Positions 33,363 to 39,367 of a stretch of DNA of 39,367 bases are shown one piece after another. Location of the stretch: positions 1-39,367 of the forward strand of contig JAGPFE010000029.1 of NCBI GenBank assembly GCA_018056705.1. Direction: 5' to 3'. Numbering within the stretch: position 1 is the stretch's first letter; every line of letters starts with the position of its first letter. The DNA is from Candidatus Hydrogenedentota bacterium (GTDB lineage Bacteria > Hydrogenedentota > Hydrogenedentia > Hydrogenedentales > CAITNO01). A program made the position numbers and the translations under genes. The notes below the pieces were generated by a model. That model saw only the letters and a program-made list of their open reading frames with translations. It was not told the DNA's origin and searched no databases.

Positions 33363-34277
33363 TCACTCCGGGCCCTCGAAAAAGTCTCGATCTATGGATT
33401 TCAACACGTAGGTGGCTTTTGCGAAAACTCCCACGTTGTAGTCAACCATGAGGCGCGCCAGGGTCTTGCCATCCACCAGCACGACTTTCAGATTCAGGGT
33501 TTTCACGTAGTCCCTGGCCTCCTGACTGAAAGTAGACGTCGTGATAAACACCCCTTTTTGGGCGTGTTTGCCGTGCAGGGCTCCCACGAACCGCTGGATT
33601 TCAGGACGGCCTACGGGGCTGGTCCACCGTTTCGCTTGGATGTAGATCACGTCCAGCCCGAGTTTGTCCTCGTTGATGATGCCATCGATGCCCTCGTCCC
33701 CGGATCCGCCGGTCACGGATCCCGCTGTGGTCAGTCCCTTGCCGTATCCCATTGCCAGAAGCAACTGTGTCACCAGGTGTTCAAAGAATGCTGGCGGCAT
33801 CTCCTTCACTTTTTCCAGTAGATCGTCACTCAGCGATTCCAGGTGTCGGGCATAACCCGATTCAATCATTTCCTCCGGTGTTTCCTCGCGTGGGCTTTCC
33901 GTTTCTTTGGTTTGGCCTTTTTTAGAAAGCCTCCGGGAACGCGCCATAAATTCTCGAAACTCCTCGAACTGCTTCAGGTATTCGGTGGTAATTCTGTCTG
34001 GTGGGTCAGAGAGAGCTTGCAGGCCCCTGGGCGTGATTTGTATGATGCCCTTACCGGTGGATTGCAGCAGGGCCGCCTTCCCGAGATATGTGCGCGCCCA
34101 ACGTACCCGATTATCGAACCCCCGTCGGTCGCTGGAAAGCCGCCGCTCCCGTTCTTCCGCTGTCAGATGAAACTGATCAGCCAGGATGTCTTGACATTGG
34201 TGTAGCGTCCGCGCTGTTCCATCCCCCATCAGTTTGAGAAGGGGAAGCATGATATCACTAAATGTTGGAATAGCCAC
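33363..34277 (-). CDS. mrr: Mrr-type restriction endonuclease (type IV)
   Basis: 304 aa. I chose the GTG at 34277 (reads MAIPTFSDIMLPLLKLMGDG, the standard Mrr opening) because ggaggt lies 7 nt upstream; an ATG six codons earlier overlaps that site. The N-terminal winged helix Mrr_N (about 1-95) is followed by a charged linker (about 105-135), then the Mrr catalytic domain: Asp in GSGDEGIDGII near 195, and the QAK of IYIQAKRW near 214, the PD-(D/E)xK signature with Q in place of the acidic residue. It cleaves DNA carrying foreign methylation. It lies next to a NERD gene and 3' of a BREX-like block, a typical defence-island position. Confidence 0.92.
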   Translation of the reverse strand: MAIPTFSDIMLPLLKLMGDGTARTLHQCQDILADQFHLTAEERERRLSSDRRGFDNRVRWARTYLGKAALLQSTGKGIIQITPRGLQALSDPPDRITTEYLKQFEEFREFMARSRRLSKKGQTKETESPREETPEEMIESGYARHLESLSDDLLEKVKEMPPAFFEHLVTQLLLAMGYGKGLTTAGSVTGGSGDEGIDGIINEDKLGLDVIYIQAKRWTSPVGRPEIQRFVGALHGKHAQKGVFITTSTFSQEARDYVKTLNLKVVLVDGKTLARLMVDYNVGVFAKATYVLKSIDRDFFEGPE

Positions 34278-34477
34278 GCCATTACCTCCGGTCATTGAAC
34301 TTCGTCACAGTATAAAACACCCCTCCCGGTCGGTGCAACACCATGTAACGCGCGCTTCCTGGCAAAGTCGCGCGTGGTATGGGAGAGCGGCTTTTCCCTG
34401 GTGGCTGGAGGCGCGAAGCGACGTTGTTCATCGGGAGGAGGGCTTTCCCGGACGGGTGCGGATTGCATCATCAAGCA

Positions 34478-34680
34478 CCAGCGCGCGGGACGATCAAGGA
34501 TGTGTCGGCGAATCCGGTTCAATTCATCTTCGTCGCGGATGACGCGTCCGTAATCATGGCGTTGCCAGGTTGGGCTCCGGGCGTGCCCCGCGGAGCGTTG
34601 ATGTGTCTAGTAACGAGAATTGGAACGCGGGACGATGGGGGAATGGAACCGTGTACGGGGACACCAAATTGTTCTTCGGG
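34478..34680 (-). pseudogene. Decayed RAYT transposase, C-terminal block
   Basis: Reading the minus strand gives EEQFGVPVHGSIPPSSRVP, VTRHINAPRGTPGA, then after a frameshift near 34577 PTWQRHDYGRVIRDEDELN and RIRRHILDRPARW. Together this matches the RAYT C-terminal block of the gene at 2-418 ([12 protein letters not shown] ... RGTPG ... WQRNYYEH ... [11 protein letters not shown]). One Tyr of the YY pair has become Asp. No HUH motif is found upstream, and the flanking frames are broken, so only a remnant is left. The remaining gap DNA between it and mrr (34278-34477) shows nothing more. Confidence 0.8.
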
Positions 34681-34720
34681 GACGTGGGGCACGGGTCGCC
34701 ATGCTCCCGCAACCTCGTCA

Positions 34721-34954
34721 TCATTCACAATACAGATGACGCGTGGCGCGGCAGGGTGACCATAAAGGGCTGCTCGTCTGCGGTCCCGGCCAAGTCAAAC
34801 CCGACGGAATCTTTATTCGGCACCTGTCCCCAAAGATGGGAGCAATTTCATGTACCCACTCAATCAGGGTTGTGTCTGGGAAACCGAGAAAATGAGAACG
34901 CGCGACGCCCTTTTTAACCGCCCGGGGCACCTCGAGGATGCGGATTGCGCGAGC
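34721..34954 (-). other. Unresolved open stretch after the BrxA-like gene
   Basis: An open frame without a good start reads HDARAIRILEVPRAVKKG, then FLGFPDTTLIEWVHEIAPIF, before a stop near 34721. It looks more protein-like than random high-GC frames but I recognise no family. In another frame an ATG overlaps the preceding stop (ATGA) and gives only 31 codons. It may be the wreck of a further operon gene cut by the RAYT insertion. Confidence 0.25.
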
Positions 34955-34955
34955 G

Positions 34956-35759
34956 TCATGATCCGCCTCCCTTCGTCGCTGGCAGGCTTTCCGTCCTGCC
35001 TGGCTGGCGAACAGGGCGGAGCATGATCAAGTCCTGGTCAAGGTCTTGTCGCAGCACATCGAGCCGCCCGGAGACCGCGACCAGATGATCCGCGGAAATA
35101 GGGCTCAGGCGGAACGGGAACAGGCTCGTGGAATCGAGGACCGTTCTCAGAGCCACCGAACCGTTGGGATGAGCGTGCAAGAAGGCCTCAACCAGCCAGG
35201 CGATAACTTCCACCTGATCTATGGCGAATGAAAGCCCAGAGGTGTAGATGCCTTTTACCGACGTCTCCTGCAGGACCCCCCATTCTATGAAGCTCCGCAG
35301 CACATTGCGAGTCGCCCTGGCGACGATCTCCCGGTCCCCGTAGTGCTCGACGAGCCTGCGGCGGACATGGCGCGCGCTCGCGCTAGATTGCAGGCGTAAC
35401 AGTTTCCCTGTTTCCCCCCCAACTCGTGCCCAAAACGGGTAGGAAGCCATCACCATGCCCCAGTGGATCGCGATGTGATTCTTCCTGGGAAGCCCTCTTA
35501 GCAGGTTCAGTCCGGTGTCTCGAAGCGCGACAAGATCCTTGTCGGGTGTGAACCATATCTTCCGTAGCAGGGTTAAAGCCCTTTCTCTGCTGCCTCGCCC
35601 CGTCAGGCTGTCCCCCGCAACACCTCCCAACATGGCTCGGAGTTCCTGTACCGCCTCAAGCACAGGCACCCCGGCCAGACAGAGCCGCGCTGCCTGCGCG
35701 AGCCAGGCATATCGGAGTTTTTGGCTGCTGAAACCGATCTGGGTCAGGCGATTGCGCAT
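34956..35759 (-). CDS. BrxA-like (DUF1819-like) protein of a BREX locus
   Basis: 267 aa from the ATG at 35759 (MRNRLTQIGF), chosen because gggagg lies 6 nt upstream. A soluble, helical, Arg-rich protein with no membrane segment. Recognisable stretches are GSRERALTLLRKIWF, LVEHYGDREIVARATRNVLR and SFIEWGVLQET, which suggest two winged-helix units, consistent with the DNA-binding BrxA fold. The main argument is position: helicase, (small gene), pglZ, this gene is the 3' order brxHII-pglZ-brxA of type 3 BREX. It starts 65 nt after the pglZ stop. Sequence recognition alone is weak; it could be another BREX accessory protein. Confidence 0.5.
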   Translation of the reverse strand: MRNRLTQIGFSSQKLRYAWLAQAARLCLAGVPVLEAVQELRAMLGGVAGDSLTGRGSRERALTLLRKIWFTPDKDLVALRDTGLNLLRGLPRKNHIAIHWGMVMASYPFWARVGGETGKLLRLQSSASARHVRRRLVEHYGDREIVARATRNVLRSFIEWGVLQETSVKGIYTSGLSFAIDQVEVIAWLVEAFLHAHPNGSVALRTVLDSTSLFPFRLSPISADHLVAVSGRLDVLRQDLDQDLIMLRPVRQPGRTESLPATKGGGS

Positions 35760-35824
35760 GTCATGCCTCCCTGCGTGCCACCCATAGAGGTGGCCTTCGG
35801 CTGTACAAATCAACGGTCCGCTGA

Positions 35825-37861
35825 TTAGTTTCGATCCCTATATTCGATCTTAATGAGAGGAACAAGGAGTTCTTCCACGGAAATACCCCCGTGGCTGACA
35901 AGCATTTCGCCTTCACGCGCGAAGGCCGTTCGGTTCGGAGCGATGAGGGCGAGATAGTCTTCTGGTAGGCCCACCGGGGGCCACTCTAGGGACTCTGGGA
36001 ATCGCTCCTTGATTTGAGCCCTGAGCTTGGGATCAGAGTAGATCCGCGCGCGCTCGCCGCGCAGGTCCGCGATCGCCCCTTCGGCAGGCCGTCCCACGCC
36101 TCTCGCCTCGATGTTTCCGTGATCCGAGGCAACGTAGACTTGGAACCCGCGTTTATGAAGCAGGCCGAGAAGGTCCCGCATGAATCCCTGCCTGGTCCAT
36201 TGCCGAACCTGGTTGTGCATACCCGCCGCGCCCAACTCCATGCCGTGCGAGATCCGGTCGATCACATCGATGACCAGTCCCACCACGCGCAGGTTGGGCC
36301 GACTTAGTAGCGCGGATACCTCGTCCATGTTTCCGCGAGTCTGTGCGTCGCAGGCGGACAGGTTACCCAGTCTCTTGGCGTAGGCCACTTCGTGCCGCGC
36401 CAGTCCTTGGTCGACCCAAAATTGCGTCCAAAGGGCCGGCTCCTTTTCTGTGGTATGGATACTCGCCGGGAAGTAACCTGGTAACTTACCGGAGAATGCG
36501 GCCTGTCGGGAAACCGATGTGATACTGGGAATCCAGGCGAAAACGGCCTGCTCATGGAACCACAGGTTGGTATCCAGTGCTCCGAGCTCCTCGCGCATGG
36601 CGACCCATTGGTTCAAGGAAAGCCCGTCCATTAACAGAAACGCGATCTTCGAGTGCTGGTCGTTTCCAAGGCATCGGGCGAGGAATCGAGGGATATGATG
36701 CGGCATCACCGGTGGCGCGGGCGGAAGGTTGATCAGGCTCGCGTAGCGCTTCACCACCCAACCGGTGAACGCGGAATCAACCTCGTATCTTAATCTATTC
36801 AGGCGTTCCAGGTATTTTTCCGGCAGGGAGGTGTCCTGTTCCAGTTCCAAAGCGACGAGTTCCGCCCAACGGTAGGCGAAATGGAGCCACTCCCCATGAC
36901 GCGCCTCCACCGTGGGGATCGTTTTCTCGATGGAATCCAGTAGCCCCTCCATCCGGCGGCAACGATTGTCCGATGGAGTGTTTTTGATGCCGTACGCCAC
37001 CCACTTCTTGGAAAATGCTTGCGCTCGCGCGTGCGCGACCGGCTGGAGCATGCCCTCGAGGAAAAGATTGGCAATGTAAATGTGGACGTCATGGTGATCG
37101 AAGGGTAGAAGCCCCGGTCCTGGGAACTCGAAACGGTAGTCCACCGTGTCCTCGTGGACGGCATCGTTCTCTGGTGTCGCGAGCGAGTCCAGGAACACCG
37201 GCCAGCGCTCCTGCAGGAACGCGAAGAATGCTTGCGCGTCCGGAATGATGGCTTCCAGAGGCCAATCCTCGAACAGGCCGTTTTGACGAAGCACCTGGAT
37301 AAAGCGCTCATCGAGGATGGCCGGGATTCGTTGTCCGCGGTAATGACGACGCAGCAAGACCCGAAGCAGGTCCGATGGCTGCTTGATGAGTTCCGGCGCG
37401 ATCTCGAACACATGACGAAGGACGAACTCCTTCGTAGCGTTGTCGCCGAGCTGCCCCGGCGCGTGCTTCGTCTGCGCGTCGAACAAGGCGTCGAGATCAG
37501 CCCGGTCGAGCGCCGCGACCACGGGATAACTGAGATTCGGGAAGAGATCGCCCAGGTTGAACGAGAGCTTGCGGCCCGCCTGCAACAGGTCATAGGGCAA
37601 GGCATCAAGATCGCTCGAAGGTGACCTCAGCACCACCACCAGGTCGGTTTCCTCGCCACGATCCCAGCGGGAGCGGAACCTGGATTCGTAGGCATAACGA
37701 AAGGCGACATGATCCTCGAACGGGATCAACTCAAAGCCCCGTTCCCGGATCCCTTCGAGGACCCCTTCTTCAAGGAGCAGGTCGTCCGGATCCGCGACCA
37801 GGGTAAGCCTGTGTGCCATGGGAATAAATTCTTGAAGTATGACTTCTCTCCAAGAGTTCAT
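35825..37861 (-). CDS. pglZ: PglZ, BREX alkaline-phosphatase-fold protein
   Basis: 678 aa. PglZ is a core protein of BREX/Pgl phage defence with an alkaline-phosphatase-superfamily domain; metal-dependent nuclease activity has been reported in the family. Visible: the metal/nucleophile motif LLMDGLSLNQW near residue 411; PSITSVSRQAAFSG near 440; the metal motif VASDHGNIEARG near 577; SHGGISVEELLVPLIKI at the end. The N-terminal 130 residues include SFNLGDLFPNLSYPVV, the part copied as a relic at 3627-3733. The start overlaps the 105-aa gene's stop as ATGA, so the two are translationally coupled. All phosphatase-fold motifs look intact, so it is probably active. Confidence 0.9.
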   Translation of the reverse strand: MNSWREVILQEFIPMAHRLTLVADPDDLLLEEGVLEGIRERGFELIPFEDHVAFRYAYESRFRSRWDRGEETDLVVVLRSPSSDLDALPYDLLQAGRKLSFNLGDLFPNLSYPVVAALDRADLDALFDAQTKHAPGQLGDNATKEFVLRHVFEIAPELIKQPSDLLRVLLRRHYRGQRIPAILDERFIQVLRQNGLFEDWPLEAIIPDAQAFFAFLQERWPVFLDSLATPENDAVHEDTVDYRFEFPGPGLLPFDHHDVHIYIANLFLEGMLQPVAHARAQAFSKKWVAYGIKNTPSDNRCRRMEGLLDSIEKTIPTVEARHGEWLHFAYRWAELVALELEQDTSLPEKYLERLNRLRYEVDSAFTGWVVKRYASLINLPPAPPVMPHHIPRFLARCLGNDQHSKIAFLLMDGLSLNQWVAMREELGALDTNLWFHEQAVFAWIPSITSVSRQAAFSGKLPGYFPASIHTTEKEPALWTQFWVDQGLARHEVAYAKRLGNLSACDAQTRGNMDEVSALLSRPNLRVVGLVIDVIDRISHGMELGAAGMHNQVRQWTRQGFMRDLLGLLHKRGFQVYVASDHGNIEARGVGRPAEGAIADLRGERARIYSDPKLRAQIKERFPESLEWPPVGLPEDYLALIAPNRTAFAREGEMLVSHGGISVEELLVPLIKIEYRDRN

Positions 37862-38175
37862 GACAACCAGAAATTCCCGGATGAGTATATTGGGCCGTTG
37901 GGACGCGTTCCTCTTTCATGGGGAGGCCGAGGCGGAACAAGAAATTTTTGTGATTCAGTATCTTCCGCAAAGCGTCGAAATCCATTCCTTCGAAAAGCAG
38001 TTTGCGCCGCTTCTTTGCATGAATAAGTTATCTTATCAAAAACCACTGAATTATTTAATATAAAATAAAAATTAACTTTGCGATTTCGATGAAACTCAAT
38101 CAGGGCCCAGTTCTGTTGAAGAAAGTCCACAATTTTAAACCAGAAATCTCCGCCGCGAATTTTCACGATCGCCAT
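37858..38175 (-). CDS. Small AT-rich gene between BREX helicase and pglZ
   Basis: 105 aa from the ATG at 38175 (agaagga 6 nt upstream); a TTG at 38214 would overlap the helicase gene and is less likely. The protein begins MAIVKIRGGDFWFKIVDFLQ, continues with aromatic/charged residues (NWALIEFHRNRKVNFYFILN, then AAQTAFRRNGFRRFAED) and ends PNGPIYSSGNFWLS. No family can be named with confidence. The centre (about 38010-38110) is strikingly AT-rich, unlike every neighbouring gene, which suggests a different origin or relaxed codon use. It sits 23 nt after the helicase stop and overlaps pglZ as ATGA. Candidate roles: a small BREX accessory or regulatory subunit. Confidence 0.65.
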   Translation of the reverse strand: MAIVKIRGGDFWFKIVDFLQQNWALIEFHRNRKVNFYFILNNSVVFDKITYSCKEAAQTAFRRNGFRRFAEDTESQKFLVPPRPPHERGTRPNGPIYSSGNFWLS

Positions 38176-38198
38176 AATGGATCCTTCTTGAATGTTTC

Positions 38199-39367
38199 TT
38201 ACGTCGAAATACAACGCTCAACTCTAACCAGCAGCAGGGGTGCCATTTCCGGCAAAATGTGGGCCCCGCGCTCGAGTTCTTCTCTAAATCGTTCTTCCTC
38301 CTGTTCCAGAAGACTCAGGCGATGGTTACGGACCTGGGGCAGTCCGACGCGCTCGATGGCTCCGCGTCGCGCGGCGAAGGTGTACTCGCCCTTCTCACGC
38401 TCCCGCGCAAGACGCTCCCGGTGAGCCCGCGCCAGCTCGTCGTAAATCGTCTTTCCCTGTTGTTCCGCTTCCTCCCGCAGTCGCTCGAAGGCTTGACGCG
38501 AGGTCTCGATGTCCAAATACCGGAGGATCGTGGGCGAAGTGGTCAGCAGTTGATCCCAGATGTGCCGGGCAGTCGGCGCAAACACCCGACCGTCGTCGAC
38601 CAGGAACAAAGGCATGATCCGGCGACGATTCCAGTCGGCGGTCGAGATCGAGATTCGCCAGAGCGACCAGAAACCCATGATCTCTGGGGCAAGGCCAGGA
38701 AGCGTGATGACCGGGACCGGTTGTCCCGGGGCAAAGGGAGGAAGGCGCGTGGCCAGCCCACGCACCTTGGGATCTTCCAGCGTCACGTGGCGGCTCAGAG
38801 GCTTCTCTTCAGCCTCCTTGCTGGTGAAGACGACATGGGTCAGTCGCTCGCCGTTGGGCCAAGTGAGATCCCAGGCGCCGTTCTTCCTCTCAGCCTTGCC
38901 GCCGTGAGCCCGCAGGTAACTTACCGTCATGCGCTCCACCCAATGCGGGAGCGGGTGGGCCAGCAGCCGCTGGGCTTCGCGAGGGTCCAGGTCCTCGGTA
39001 GAGCCGAGCACGGAAGCGCTCTGCCGGGACTCCCGGGCCTGCTCCTGGATGCTTTTCAGGACCTCGTCGACCTTCGTCTCCAGCACATCGGGATTGAGGA
39101 TGGCCTCCACATACAGATCATCAAAGATCTGGCCCGCCTGGGCCGAGTCGAGCACGTCGCCGGTCTTGTCGATGCCGAACTCCTCGAATATGACGGCGAG
39201 CTTCTGCTCCAGGACCTCACGGACCCGGTGCTCAACCGAGTCCTCGAACACGAAGTTGATGGCGCGCACCGTATGGGTCTGGCCGATGCGGTCCACCCGG
39301 CCGATGCGCTGCTCCAGACGCATCGGGTTCCAGGGGATGTCGTAGTTGATGACCACATGACAGAACT
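38199..39367 (-). CDS. SNF2/RapA-like helicase, C-terminal part (BrxHII-like), cut by window edge
   Basis: Open at the right edge; 389 codons visible. The first residues FCHVVINYDIPWNPMRLEQR and then IGRVDRIGQ are motifs V-VI of an SF2 helicase C-terminal domain. A coiled helical stretch follows (VREVLEQKLAVIFEEFGIDK), then a beta-rich region (VPVITLPGLAPEIMGFWSLW) and a final Arg/Glu-rich helix pair. It is not a copy of the left-block helicase: it lacks a C-terminal DUF3883 and its tail differs. Directly upstream of the small gene and pglZ, it matches brxHII of type 3 BREX by order. The ATPase half lies outside the window. Confidence 0.82.
   Translation of the reverse strand, partial: FCHVVINYDIPWNPMRLEQRIGRVDRIGQTHTVRAINFVFEDSVEHRVREVLEQKLAVIFEEFGIDKTGDVLDSAQAGQIFDDLYVEAILNPDVLETKVDEVLKSIQEQARESRQSASVLGSTEDLDPREAQRLLAHPLPHWVERMTVSYLRAHGGKAERKNGAWDLTWPNGERLTHVVFTSKEAEEKPLSRHVTLEDPKVRGLATRLPPFAPGQPVPVITLPGLAPEIMGFWSLWRISISTADWNRRRIMPLFLVDDGRVFAPTARHIWDQLLTTSPTILRYLDIETSRQAFERLREEAEQQGKTIYDELARAHRERLAREREKGEYTFAARRGAIERVGLPQVRNHRLSLLEQEEERFREELERGAHILPEMAPLLLVRVERCIST

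Noticed and set aside
1..39367. Prophage or integrated plasmid
   Set aside because: No integrase, capsid, terminase, replication or partition genes, and no att-like repeats were seen.

Overview
The window is high-GC bacterial DNA with no rRNA, tRNA or CRISPR array that I can see. A Ser/Thr kinase fused to a formylglycine-generating-enzyme-like domain, chains of carboxypeptidase-regulatory-like domains, a very large Gly-rich/Ig-domain exported protein and a GH50/GH42-like glycosidase suggest an environmental PVC-like or Hydrogenedentes-like lineage. This is an impression from gene content, not a demonstrated taxonomy.

Layout. (1) 1-13.9 kb, plus strand: a defence block. It holds a truncated RAYT transposase invaded by a palindrome and a 21-bp tandem repeat, an HsdR-type restriction subunit, a short decayed copy of pglZ, a SNF2-type helicase with a C-terminal DUF3883 domain, a DUF1156 adenine-specific DNA methylase and a DUF499 P-loop ATPase. 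(2) 14.1-19.9 kb, minus: one giant exported SGNH-hydrolase/Gly-rich/Ig-repeat gene. It is split into two frames by a 71-bp event flanked by a perfect 36-bp direct repeat; removing 71 bp restores one frame. (3) 20.0-22.7 kb, minus: a zinc/manganese ABC transporter (znuA-znuC-znuB order) with a Zur/Fur-like palindrome, divergent from a zinc-ribbon kinase/FGE fusion (plus). (4) 24.5-30.6 kb, minus: three genes joined by ATGA stop/start overlaps (glycosidase, repeat protein, regulatory-like protein with a cysteine-less thioredoxin-like domain). (5) 30.7-32.4 kb, plus: threonine synthase and a small GCPN thioredoxin-like protein. (6) 32.4-39.4 kb, minus: a second defence block. It holds Mrr and NERD nuclease genes, a decayed RAYT, and then what looks like the 3' end of a type 3 BREX locus: helicase (cut by the window edge), an unusually AT-rich 105-aa gene, pglZ and a BrxA-like gene.

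How the parts fit. The left block joins a restriction subunit with no HsdM or HsdS in view to a helicase/methylase/ATPase set that overlaps type 3 BREX in gene content but has lost its PglZ. The pglZ scrap behind hsdR shares a 33-nt identical stretch and a longer similar region with the intact pglZ 34 kb away. The two blocks therefore appear to share ancestry, with hsdR taking, or sitting beside, the place once held by pglZ. I regard this hybrid HsdR/DUF1156/DUF499 arrangement, and the possible slippage switch in the giant surface protein, as the most interesting content.
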